Shown here piece after piece: positions 11,401-21,040 of a DNA stretch of 64,000 nucleotides (position 1 is the stretch's first letter; each line of letters starts with the position of its first letter). The DNA lies in contig JAGHQL010000136.1 in assembly GCA_020080175.1 (NCBI GenBank), positions 1-64,000 of the forward strand. The letters are read 5' to 3'. The DNA comes from Glutinoglossum americanum (lineage: Eukaryota; Ascomycota; Geoglossomycetes; Geoglossales; Geoglossaceae). The position numbers and the translations under genes were made by a program. A model generated the notes under the pieces. That model did no database searches, was not told the DNA's origin, and saw nothing but the letters and a program-made list of their open reading frames with translations.

Positions 11401-12409
11401 AATTGTATGCGCTGTGACCTGTATGTAGCGCAGACGGCCGGGAGATTGAGTCCTGTAGTTGAGTTTCATTCGAGAATCTTCTCGATGGGTAGTCACGTAA
11501 CCGCGTTTCATTATGGACCGTACTGCTGACCGGCCCATCTACCCCCAGTTCAGAAAAAGGAAGCTGGGTGGCTGTACCATCCTCGAAGCCAGGCTGGATG
11601 TTTGCGCGTGATGGCGGACTAGACTGGTAGCCGGGTGAATACGCGATGTTTGCGCGTGATGGCCGACTAAGCTGGTAGTCGGGTGAATACTCGATGTTTG
11701 CGCGTGATGGCCGACTAAGCTGGTAGTCGGATGAATACCACGGACCCGGCGAAGCGAGGTCATAATTGGAAGAGATAGTGGGGCCCCAACTGATGCCCTG
11801 CGGAGTGAGGTCGTCATTGGAGGAGGTAGTGGGGCCCCAACTGCGGGTATGCAGCTCACTTTGATGTGTTCCCACATTACTAGGTGAAACGAAACGAGGC
11901 GGAGGTCGTGAAGCATATATCGACCCTCCCCCCATGCTGGGTGGATGCCTTGGACTGCTGGAGTCCTGCAGAGCGAGGCCACTGGAAGAAAGGCCAGGGG
12001 GGATATTACTCCAACCGCCGGTACGCGACCCACCCTGATGTGTTCCCATATTGTTAGGCGGAGCGGACTGGTGAGACGGATATCGAGAGCGATCTATTAA
12101 AGTGTACGTGTGTAAATGAGTAATATGTGTATTTCACTACTAGCCTGGTGGCTTGATGGCTTAATATAGTAAGATGAATGTAGATATGCTGTCTATAGAA
12201 ATGGGCGCGATAATGTGGCTGCCCTCAAAACGCACGGGAGGGGCAGTCTTGGCAAGGCTGCAATAATCGGGTATTGGTTGACAAGAGGAAATAAGTACTT
12301 GCTCGCCCACTCGTGCAAGTACAAGGCGGTGTTGCTCACCCGCTTGAGTGGGTGGTAGTAGAGGTGAGGCTGCCGCGGATTTTTGAACCTTGGCTCTCTT
12401 ATGGAGCAT
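8471..12409 (-). pseudogene. Uncharacterised fungal accessory protein with N-terminal tandem repeats; one frameshift
   Basis: The coding pieces are 12049-10522, 10462-about 9580 and about 9575-8471, on the minus strand. Intron 10463-10521 (59 nt, GTGAGT donor) fits frame and family. The N-terminal third is Ser/Pro-rich and built of several short tandem repeats. The rest resembles a large filamentous-fungal family of unknown function, known to me only from motifs such as FNHGVIVNGFPIRDR, AVQWHLI, FLGWC, RRAWLVPTLSVLLHMAH and PCGRDYLAASV. At a run of seven A's on the coding strand (9576-9582) the frame shifts by one, and it is otherwise open for over 1,000 codons. So it is a very young pseudogene, or the sequence has a homopolymer error. 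A further 5' exon may start at the ATG at 12409 (begins MLHKRAKVQKSAA), but its splice to the main frame is unresolved. I cannot assign a role. Confidence 0.55.
11597..11740 (-). repeat. In-frame 48-bp minisatellite, three copies
   Basis: Three head-to-tail 48-bp units (11597-11644, 11645-11692, 11693-11740) each encode a 16-residue unit of the type YSPDYQLSRPSRANI. Copies 2 and 3 are nearly identical; copy 1 carries a few changes. Since 48 is a multiple of three, copy-number changes keep the frame, so length variation between strains is likely. Confidence 0.85.
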
Positions 12410-13403
12410 ATTGATGCCGCCGAACAAGAAAACGAGGCAAGAGCGAAAAAAGATGAATGAGCATATATGAAAAGGCAGAGCGTACTCTCACAACATCCGA
12501 TAGTTTGAATTGAAGTGTTATATATCTGTTAGAGTGGGTTCCTACAAGTTAGGCTACGGTCACAGCGAGATATTACAGGTTGATTAGCTAAGGATATTAT
12601 CCGATTAGTCAGACTAGAAGTAATTAATACATTTAGTGGCATTTAGAATAATAACTAATTATCATAATAAATATACTAATTTATCGATATATTTTTCCGT
12701 GGGGTCAATTAGGGTGTTTGACATCTATGAGGCAAACTTTCAAGAGCAGGATTTTCCGGTGATCGGACTGGCGTGCACGGGCCATATATGACGTCATCTG
12801 TAGTAAGAACGTTACTATGTAGTTGTACTTGCAACATATGCCTAATGATCACCCTCTGTTTGTAGTTGGGTTCGGTGGCACGTAGGATCCGGTGTCTCTC
12901 TGTCGGTGTTGATATGGCGGAATCGATTGGGATGCCTTTTCGAATTTCTATCCTAGCCTCTCAAACCCCCACGACTGGAAGTTCTTGTCGGTGTGAATGC
13001 GTCGCTATCCATCCCTTGTCATGCTTGGATGCGCGACGACGTAGATGGGGTGGCGGAAGGCTATGGAAGAGCCTGCGGATTGGAGGGATGAGAACCACAA
13101 AAAGCGGGAATTTCGTCATCAGGCGATAAGATGGTCTGAGTCGTTCATAAGGCACACGAGCTGCCGATATTTCGGCATTTTCTAGATATATAAACCGAAG
13201 AGGTATCAATTAAACCCACCGCTAATAAAACAATACAGATTACAACTATCACCACTACTTTATTGCACCAACTCTTGGTCTAATAGTTGCTTGTCTGACC
13301 CTTTCCTCATTATTTCCAAGAGAAAACTACACTCGCCACTTGATTTCTCTCTATCCATTGCGCCCTATAGAGGTTTGGATAGAAGGCTTAGTTAAGGCAA
13401 AGC
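12410..13403. other. Divergent spacer, AT-rich, with TATA element
   Basis: This lies between the accessory gene and the DUF3824 gene. The part from about 12480 to 12700 is markedly AT-rich with no open frame. A TATATAAA stands at 13187-13194, about 210 bases before the ATG at 13404, followed by C/T-rich sequence, which suits a core promoter for the rightward gene. No other gene is seen. Confidence 0.45.
13187..13194 (+). promoter_or_regulatory. TATA-like element upstream of the DUF3824 gene
   Basis: This is a TATATAAA octamer about 210 nt upstream of the ATG at 13404, with pyrimidine-rich sequence between. Position and context fit, but no transcription start is known. Confidence 0.35.
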
Positions 13404-15311
13404 ATGTCATACGTCTCATACGGCTCGGAGGTGATACAAGCCCCACACCATCACCGATATCACGAGCATCTCGATCGTCGCCCCGGCGGATATGTTGCCG
13501 GTGAGACTAGGGTGGTCCGCCGAGGAGGTGACGCCGACGAGTTGATTGCTCGGCGACGGCAGGCCTACGTCCCAGGGGCAGAGTATCTGCACGAGACCGC
13601 CGTTGATGACGAGTATCGACGGGGCAGAAGACGCCGCGATCATGACGGGTATGGTGTCGCTGTTTCTCGCGGCCGCGCATTATCGCTCGAGCGTGGCCAT
13701 GGCCGTATCGCTGGCTCTTACTATAGATATGGTGACGACCCACGCCGATCTCTAGGAGCCATGGTTAGGCATGATGTTGATAATGAGTGGGATAGGAGCC
13801 CGCGACGCCGATCTGCATCTCGGAATGAGAAGTTATTGGCAGGTGCGGCAGGAGCAGGAGTAGCTGTAGCGGGCAAGGAATACTGGGACCATAAGCAAGG
13901 TCGCCCAAGATCACCACTTGAGACAGCAGCTTTTGGTGTTGCTGGGGCACTCGCGGGTGCTGAGGCCGCCAAGTACTATGAGCGGTCTCGCGATCACAGC
14001 CGGGGTGCTAGGAGAGCCACGGTTTCGGAACACGATACCAGGCACCCTGGCGATCACCACGGCCGTCGCAAATCGCTCGGTGAAGCTGCGTTGGCTGTCA
14101 TAGGTCTCGGAGAGGTCGCCCGTCATCATAGCAGTCGAAGCCGGAGTCGCAGCCGTAGTCATGGCCGCAGTCATAGCCACAGTCATAACCGCAACCACCG
14201 CCGTGACTCGTCCGGTTCTTCTAGTCGCGCACATGGTAAAATGAAGCAGGCAGCGCAAGCAGCTGTTGCGGCTGCGGTTGCTGAAGCCATCGGTTCTCGC
14301 AATGAGCCCGGAAGCCTCACGACAGGAGAGCGAGGCCGTAGGATTGCACAAGCCGCTATCACCGCCGGTGGGCTCGACGCTCTTGTTGACCACGATCCAG
14401 ATCATCACCCGAAGCGCAAGATCGCAGAGGCTGTGATCGGAGGTCTTGCTGGCCAAAGAATCCTCAGCGGACCGGGGAGAAGCTCCCGGTCTAGTTCACG
14501 GCATCGCCGCCATAGTAGTGATGGCGGTGGCCACATGGAAAAACTAGCGAAGGGAGGTTTGGCAGCAGCAGCTGGAAAGGCACTCTTAAATTATCGTAAT
14601 CGGTCGAAATCAAGGGATCGAGCTAGGTCTCGCAGCAGCTCTGTGGGTAGCGGCCGAAGCCGATCCACCAGCAGACACGATAGTGACGGACAACCGAGAT
14701 CAAGACCCTCCGTCGGTCGGCGAGATACAGGCTACCCGCGCGGGGGACGAGGGAACGGTTCAGACCATGACAGCAGCAGCGATGATATGTCAAGCACTGA
14801 TGAGGAGAAAATGCGAAGGAAACTACGAGGTAAGGAGTTGATTCAAGCCGGTGTAGCGACGGTAGCCTCTATCCACGCCGCACACAACCTGTACGAGAGC
14901 ATGGAGTCACGCAAAGAGTGGCAAGAGGCCCTCCAAGACGGCGAGGTCACGCATGAACAAGCCCGCCGCGCTAAGGCCAAGGGTAACATGAAAGACGCCG
15001 CCTCGGTCGGCCTGGCCGTTTATGGCGTCCACGGCGCCCTAAAGAGCTGGGAGGCCATGAAGTCTCGGCACGATGAGAAGCGTGATTTCGACCGGGAGAG
15101 GGCCAGGCGCCAACAGCGGAAGCGTGAGCGTGCAATGAGTGTTGACACGGATACTGATAGTTGGCGTCGTTCAGTGTCAGATAACTCGCCGGACCGGAGC
15201 AGTACCGCATACAGCGACTATGGCGGCGGACCCACCTACCACGACGGGAACCCTTATGGTGCTGGTGGTTTGGGTCCGTCGTCGTCGCATCCGCCGGGTG
15301 AGAGACGATAG
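13404..15311 (+). CDS. DUF3824-type glycine/alanine- and Arg/Ser/His-rich protein
   Basis: A single open frame of 635 residues starts at ATG 13404 (MSYVSYGSEVIQAP). The N-terminal 150 residues are rich in Tyr, Arg, His and Gly. From about residue 145 come short Ala/Gly-rich hydrophobic helices followed by basic residues (AGAAGAGVAVAGKEYW, then GRPRSPLETAAFGVAGALAG), the pattern of fungal DUF3824 proteins. Around residues 245 to 270 there is a SRSRSRSHGRSHSHSH run. Further Ala-rich helices recur near residues 290, 315, 345 and 390. The C-terminal part (EKMRRKLRGKELIQAG...) is predicted helical and ends in a Gly/Ser/Pro tail. No catalytic motif is visible. The repeated Ala/Gly helices may be membrane-associating or self-assembling; that is inference. 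The molecular function of the family is not known to me. Confidence 0.85.
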   Translation: MSYVSYGSEVIQAPHHHRYHEHLDRRPGGYVAGETRVVRRGGDADELIARRRQAYVPGAEYLHETAVDDEYRRGRRRRDHDGYGVAVSRGRALSLERGHGRIAGSYYRYGDDPRRSLGAMVRHDVDNEWDRSPRRRSASRNEKLLAGAAGAGVAVAGKEYWDHKQGRPRSPLETAAFGVAGALAGAEAAKYYERSRDHSRGARRATVSEHDTRHPGDHHGRRKSLGEAALAVIGLGEVARHHSSRSRSRSRSHGRSHSHSHNRNHRRDSSGSSSRAHGKMKQAAQAAVAAAVAEAIGSRNEPGSLTTGERGRRIAQAAITAGGLDALVDHDPDHHPKRKIAEAVIGGLAGQRILSGPGRSSRSSSRHRRHSSDGGGHMEKLAKGGLAAAAGKALLNYRNRSKSRDRARSRSSSVGSGRSRSTSRHDSDGQPRSRPSVGRRDTGYPRGGRGNGSDHDSSSDDMSSTDEEKMRRKLRGKELIQAGVATVASIHAAHNLYESMESRKEWQEALQDGEVTHEQARRAKAKGNMKDAASVGLAVYGVHGALKSWEAMKSRHDEKRDFDRERARRQQRKRERAMSVDTDTDSWRRSVSDNSPDRSSTAYSDYGGGPTYHDGNPYGAGGLGPSSSHPPGERR

Positions 15312-15825
15312 GCACGTCTCTTATCGCGATGACTGTTATGATGATGATGACGACCAAGAAGAAATGAGCTATAATGATATTGAGCGAGATTGTGCACGTA
15401 TATGTATGAACATTTTTCTTTTGAATTCTGCTTTCTGTATTATCTATTTAGAAACGATAGACTGCATTGAAAAAAGGAGATTCTGATCCGTCTTTTTGTA
15501 TAGCATCATCGTTCAAAAGTCTAGGGTTGTGCCGACCTCCCTTTATCTCGTGTAAGGCAAGTCGTATTATCACCTTTCTTTGCTTGTCTCTTTCATCCCT
15601 CTTTACCTCGTTGTGTTGTGCGGAAAAGGTGGTTGTGGGGACGAAATTGTTACCTAGATTAACGAAGATCATGAAGGCATGAGGGAGCATTTCAGCGATG
15701 GAATAGTCTGGTGTTTGAATCCCCCCCCCCTTTTGCTTTTAGGCTTTTTGTACCCCGATCTTCCTTTTTACTTTTAATGCATTATATAGAAGTGGATCTA
15801 AAAAAAGAAAAAAAAATTTCTCCCA
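15312..15825. other. Convergent spacer between the DUF3824 gene and TMA20
   Basis: These 514 bases hold the 3' regions of both genes. A C-run near 15721 and an A-rich stretch near 15800-15815 are the only notable features. Confidence 0.5.
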
Positions 15826-16527
15826 TCACCCCCCCAATCCCTCCACCCCGAACCTCCAAAGGCCATCCCCCAGCATATGCCCCCCCTCAACAGCAACCCC
15901 CTTCTTCAACCCCCTCATCTCCCCGGTCCCCACACTCAACACCCCAACCGCACAAACCTCCTCCTTCCCCTCCGCCCTAACAACAACCACCTCCCCCTTC
16001 CCAATCGCCTCCTCCCCCTCCGGAACCCACCCCCCCGGCGAAATCAGCCCCGGAATCATGAGCGACGCCCCCGAGAGGACGAACCGGATCGCGCCGCGGT
16101 CGACCGTGATGTGCGGGAAGGCGGCGGGGAACTTGTGGACGAGGAGGAGGTGCGGGAGGAGGTTCGGGGAGTGCGGGGGCTGGAAGAAGAGCGGGGTTGA
16201 GGAGGAGAGGTAGAGGGTTGTGCGGTCGCTGTTGCGGGCGTTAGGTGGTGGGTTGGTTGTATAGGCTCCTTTTTTTTGGGTGGGGGGGGGGATACGTACA
16301 CTTTTACGACGTCTAGCTGGCTCTTCTTCGGCATGATCTCGTCCAGGTGCGGCGCGAGGAGCGGGAACTGCTCTGCTACTTTTGCTCTGATTGCGCGCTG
16401 CGTTGAGGATTTGACTTTGGATTTTGCGGAGGTGGTTATGCTGTGTGGATATACGGCGTGTGTTTAGCAGTGTGTCCTGTTACGTGTGTGCTTGGGGTAC
16501 GGGGGGTATGTACTCTTTTTTGAACAT
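15826..16527 (-). CDS. TMA20: Translation machinery-associated protein 20 (MCT-1-like, PUA domain)
   Basis: The product binds ribosomes and acts with the DENR-like partner Tma22 in 40S recycling and reinitiation (known for the family). Exons are 16527-16514, 16440-16300 and 16228-15826, giving 185 residues against 181 in yeast. The first coding exon is only 14 nt (MFKK plus two bases). Family signatures are SSTQRAIRAK and LDEIMPKKSQLDVVK in the N-terminal domain, then DRGAIRFVLSGASLM, the start of the PUA domain, and GVAVEGGHMLGDGLWRF at its end. The segment between the domains is Pro/Leu/His-rich and more divergent. The last exon has very skewed composition: C/T-rich in its first half and G-rich in its second, with the stop inside a G-run. 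All splice sites are standard, with introns of 73 and 71 nt. Confidence 0.9.
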
Positions 16528-16810
16528 ATTTTCGGAGGTCTATTGGGTAGTTGGCTGGCTTGGTTTGGTTTGGGGTATTGTGGTCGTGGGTGTAGGTGAT
16601 GATGGTAGGACGCGGGGCAGAATTACGGCGGTCGTCAGGGACCAATGGCGAAAATGCTTAGTTTTTTCACTTAACGGGGGAATATCTTTCTTTCTTTACG
16701 ATTGTATTCTGTATTTTTTCAAACGGTAGTTTCATTATATCGTTTGTGTGTGTAGCCATATTGCTTTATTCTTCGATAAGAGAAGCGAGAAATAGCTATT
16801 GTAACCAGTT

Positions 16811-18025
16811 CTAAGAGGTGCCCCCTGCTCCACCGCCGCGACCTCGTCCAGCTCCAGGTCCCATGAGGTTCTTTGCTCTACGGAGACGAGAAAGAGCCAG
16901 ATTAGCTCATATCATATCACTCCAGCTGGAGAGGGATAAAGACTTACATCTCTGCCATACCCGGGTCCGACATCAACGACGCAATGTCCGGCATCCCACC
17001 ACCTCCCCGACCCCCACTGCCAAACGAATCCGCCATCTCCCGTAGCCGTGGGTTACTCATCAGACTTCCCAGAAGCTCTGGATTGTTCATGAGGCTCTGT
17101 GCAGCGGAGCTAAACATCGGGTTGCTCATTAGACTGCTCAGGTCTGGCGGTCCACCGCCGGCACCGCCGCCAAGCATGCTGGCGAGGCCAGAGAGATCGG
17201 GCATCCCGCCGAAGCCACCACCGCCAGGAACACCGCCGCTTCGTGCGCTCCCGATGTTGTCGATATCGTCCACAGAACCTTCTTCTTCGACTCGTTTTTT
17301 GGCGGTTTCGTAACCTTTTCTCATGGCTTCGCTGCCGCCACTGCCTTCAAAGTCGATACCCTTCTGGTAGGCTTCCATGCTGCCTTTTGCGTCGCCCAGG
17401 GCGAATTTTGCAAGTCCGAGGCGGCTCCAGGCTTTGGTGTACTTGGGGTCCGCTTCTACGGCTGCTTGAGCGTCGGCCTTAGCTTGTTCGTGCTTCAGGG
17501 AAGCTGAGTAGGCGGCAGCTCTGTTCGAGAGATAGATGGGGTTCTGAGGGACGAGCTCGAGGGCTTTGGTGTAGAGGGTGATGGCTGTTGCGTAGTCCTT
17601 CTTCGCCATAGCCGAATTACCCTGACCTTTCAGGGCTTCTGCCTCTTGCTTTTGGGCGGGTGCCGGTGCTGTAGGCGATGCCGCGGTTGCTGTGCTGCCG
17701 GGCCTTGGGTTAGGAGGCTTGGGACCTCTGTCCTTGAGCTTCTCGTAGACACCGTATATGGTCATGAGGTTTGCCCCACCCAGGGCGTCTCCAACGGCCG
17801 CCTTGTCATTAGGGTCGACTCCGAACGACTCAGCTATGCACGATTGCGCGACCTCGATAGATTCCCTTTCATCAGAGGGAAATGTTCCGTCATTCACGCA
17901 GGTCGAAAGAAAATCGATGATTGCGAGCGCGAGCCGCTTTTTGGACTCTGTCGCCTTCAGTCAACGATCATTAGTTTAGGAGACACCGAGATCGATTCGC
18001 AGAATGCCTGAAGTTTACTCACCAT
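16811..18025 (-). CDS. SGT2: Small glutamine-rich TPR co-chaperone Sgt2
   Basis: Sgt2 receives tail-anchored membrane proteins and passes them through Get4/Get5 to Get3 (known for the family). Exons are 18025-18023, 17954-16948 and 16877-16811, 358 residues. The first coding exon is the ATG alone, directly followed by GTGAGT; splicing to 17954 gives MATESKKRLALAIIDFLS, the usual start. The N-terminal dimerisation domain (about residues 2-75) is followed by three TPRs (about 105-220; AEALKGQGNSAMAKKDYATA starts the first). The C-terminal part is Gly/Met-rich with the pattern NPMFSSAAQSLMNNPELL, the substrate-binding region. The last intron, 16878-16947, restores the end GRGRGGGAGGTS. The spacer to TMA20 is 283 bases; both genes point left. 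Confidence 0.93.
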
Positions 18026-19648
18026 CTTGACGATGGCTTATGCTCTACTTGGGAGAACTCAGGTAACTTCGCAGCTTTGTGCGTTTCAAGAGTCAGGTCA
18101 CGAAGGAGGTGGAGAGTTGGGATCGAGAATGCTCCGGCAAAGCTTGGCACGAGTCGTTTAGCTCCCCCACAATACGCAGAATGCGAAGACCAAACGACAC
18201 AGATATCGGGAACTTTCTCCCCATCTACAGAGTTAATAGGTCTAGATGGCTCTCGTAAGCAAAACAAGGCCATTAGGCACATAGCATAGTCGCATGCCGG
18301 GCTGAGTAGCCCGTCCAGACGTTCATTAAAATAGACACAGCATCCGTGGCTCAGCCTTTCAGCCTTAATCAGCCTTGATCATCAACAGACCGTGCAGGGA
18401 GAATATCGCTATACCATATGTGCAATCTCCATCCGAGATGACTTCAACCTTAATATGCAAAAACGGTCATTTGCTGCTGCCTTACCCTTGTGTACCTCAT
18501 ATAAACTTAAAGCAGTAACTCGGGTTTAGTCTGACCCGATGCTCCTCCAAGCCTGACAGGGAAGTTGTTCCGCAAATTCCAAAATTTTTTGTCTTCCTCT
18601 CGTCATACAACTCTTTTTGTTCCCCTGAAGGCCCCCGAGGCTGGAAATACATATATGGAACGGCAAAATCCATGAAGAGTTATTCCGAAGCTGATTAGGG
18701 GCGAAAACGTATCCACCCCTATGCTTTGGAGAAAAGCGCCCAATGCTGTGTGTACTGTGCATGCAATAACTACATGCCGAGCACGCACATCAAATTTCGT
18801 TGCAAAAAGTGAAATCGCCCAACCCTTTGCATAGCTGCTTTTGCGTGGGTTGTTGGCAAAACGACAAAGATGTCCTGGGTGCATTCTGAATTGCTCCGAG
18901 CTCCGGCCATGCTTAGGGCCGCGCTCTTCTACGCGCTAGATCAATAGACTACTGCCGTCCGTTTCCTTTCATTAAAATTTCCCTCGTTCGAAATACGAGC
19001 CAGGCGGTAGGTGTAGCCAGGGCTGCGGTGGTCAAATCGCTTGCTTTTCCGCACTGTTTTCGCTCTGTTGTTGCTTGTTTGGATGGGCGCCTCCACCAGA
19101 ACTAAAATTAACCTCACAAACCCATGGCACTGCCCACGTCGTGTGTCCCTCCCTGATCCTCATTCGCCCACGCGGTTCAATGGGCGCGATCGCTCGAGGT
19201 GGTGGGTGGGAGTAAAAGGGCGACAAGAGCTTCAGCCTCCTCCGCTTTGGTCGTGGCTGTTGCCATATCTTGCCATTAGAGGTAAGGTTGGCGGAGAATC
19301 AGGGCGTGCCAAGTATACTGGCATTTCAGACAACTGCGCCTCAATGCCCAACCCCTTCGACGAATGAGACGTAGGCTGCTCTGAAGGTGTTTCGAAACCC
19401 GTGCGTATTCGTCGCAACGTTAAAACTCCTTTTCACGCGTATGTCGTACATAATGGAGTCATACTTGATCAACAGGCACCCCACCCTTGTGTTCGTTTCG
19501 GAAAAACCTCCAGCGAATGTCTCCTTCATATCAACCCTACATTCCTTGATAACTTTTTGTGACTTTACCACTTACTGTGGATCGTTTCCTATACTTTGTA
19601 CACTCTCTTTTCACAGTACAGCGGCTAAAGTCGCACACCGGCAGCGAC
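18026..19648. other. Divergent spacer between SGT2 and the membrane-protein gene
   Basis: About 1.6 kb without a supported gene. Short frames on both strands have no family resemblance. It should carry both promoters and the 5' leader of the rightward gene. Confidence 0.45.
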
Positions 19649-21040
19649 ATGCGACGTGATTACTTTCTTGGTGCCTTGTTCAGTTTGATCGTTCCTGTCT
19701 TGACGACGGCGGCTTGCCCCTGTTGGGATGAAATCATTCAGGATGTTCATTCCTTGCCAGAAGCATCGAAGCTGGTAGAGGGCAGGTTGTGCGACGACCC
19801 TTCCCTTCTTGTAAAGCGTTTTGAGCAGTGCATCGATCGCGAGCGGTGCGCCTTCGTGGACGTGAGGGATCCGGATCAAGAGCGCTGGTTTAGGGAGATA
19901 TGCAATGTTGACAGAAACAATATCGACTTGCGACAAGTGGAGTTGAGACGGAGGGACGACAACCAAGACCCGCCGAGCGACAGCCCCCCTCCGGATATTA
20001 CTATAGTAACAATAACACCATCAGACAGTCCAACTCCATCTGACGCTCCGACTCCTCCATCTGACACTCCGGCTCCTCCCCCAAAAAAGGGCAGCAGTGC
20101 AAAGGCTGCTACAACCACCTCACATTCTGCGAAACACACCACCAAAGCCTCCACAACGACTGATGCCTCCTCGACTACAACCGACTCATCCTCATCCGAT
20201 TCAAGCACAAGTTCAACTACAACTGCAGAGTCGTCATCAACGTCTATAACCACCTCGACCAGTACAACGTCGGAACCCTCATCATCCCCGACAGCGCCAG
20301 CAGCCTCCGCAACTCTGACAAGCTCCTCGGGTCCTAATATGGGACCAGGCTCCATCGCGGCTGCAACGATATTCTCGACCTTCGCTGCCGGCTGCATCGG
20401 TTTTCTGATTTTTGTGTGTTTTCGCCGTATAAGACGTGATCGGCAGTCCCGAAAGAAAGAGTCTATGGACGAGCAACTCTTGGGTGGAGCCGCAAAGCCT
20501 GGTAGTGGTGGATCACATCGAAGCGCTAGCGGATCCTCAAGGTCGATCCACGACACAGAAAGCATGTTCGGTGATCGCAATGGCTCTGTCGCCAACATAC
20601 CACTAGCGGATCGTCAATCAGGTTATCCACAAAGGCTATATCCACTCGGCAACAATGCATACCACCAAGCTCCGCAATATGAGCCTAGAGATGCCTATGG
20701 CCCCAACGGAGACTCCGGTGACCTAGGCCGACAACCTAGCCCATACTCAAACTATTCCCCCCCGTATTCTGCGCCACACAGCCCTGCTCCAGAGCAATTC
20801 CATAGCTACAGATCACCCTCCGCTACATACACAGATCAAAATCAAGCCTGGGCAGCTGCACCTATAGCCCCAATTCGAAATATGAGGAGCGGGTCTATGA
20901 GCTCGACTCACCTTAACCTGCCGATGGCCTTGACATCAGGAGAGCCACCTGCGGCCCATGGCGCTCCGGGATACGCTGTGGGAGGGTATCCAAGCCAAAA
21001 CCCTTCCAGGCCTTCTTCAAGAAGCAGGTTAGGCCCATGA
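19649..21040 (+). CDS. Secreted-then-anchored single-pass membrane protein with Cys-rich ectodomain and Ser/Thr stalk
   Basis: I chose ATG 19649 over any earlier start because it begins a clean signal peptide (MRRDYFLGALFSLIVPVLTTA, cleavage expected near ACPCWDE). The product is 463 residues without introns. The mature N-terminus, about 80 residues, has six cysteines; CFEM domains have eight, so it is not clearly CFEM. A Pro/Ser/Thr-rich stalk follows (about residues 110-225), likely O-mannosylated. One membrane segment (SIAAATIFSTFAAGCIGFLI, near residue 240) is followed by a stop-transfer cluster FRRIRRDRQSRKK. The cytoplasmic tail, about 200 residues, is rich in Ser, Pro, Tyr and Asn. The architecture is that of fungal cell-wall sensors of the Wsc/Mid2 kind, but I do not recognise the ectodomain. 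Confidence 0.8.
   Translation: MRRDYFLGALFSLIVPVLTTAACPCWDEIIQDVHSLPEASKLVEGRLCDDPSLLVKRFEQCIDRERCAFVDVRDPDQERWFREICNVDRNNIDLRQVELRRRDDNQDPPSDSPPPDITIVTITPSDSPTPSDAPTPPSDTPAPPPKKGSSAKAATTTSHSAKHTTKASTTTDASSTTTDSSSSDSSTSSTTTAESSSTSITTSTSTTSEPSSSPTAPAASATLTSSSGPNMGPGSIAAATIFSTFAAGCIGFLIFVCFRRIRRDRQSRKKESMDEQLLGGAAKPGSGGSHRSASGSSRSIHDTESMFGDRNGSVANIPLADRQSGYPQRLYPLGNNAYHQAPQYEPRDAYGPNGDSGDLGRQPSPYSNYSPPYSAPHSPAPEQFHSYRSPSATYTDQNQAWAAAPIAPIRNMRSGSMSSTHLNLPMALTSGEPPAAHGAPGYAVGGYPSQNPSRPSSRSRLGP

Noticed and set aside
18603-18884. Minus-strand frame of 93 residues in the SGT2 upstream region
   Set aside because: No domain, no conserved start context and no splicing partner.
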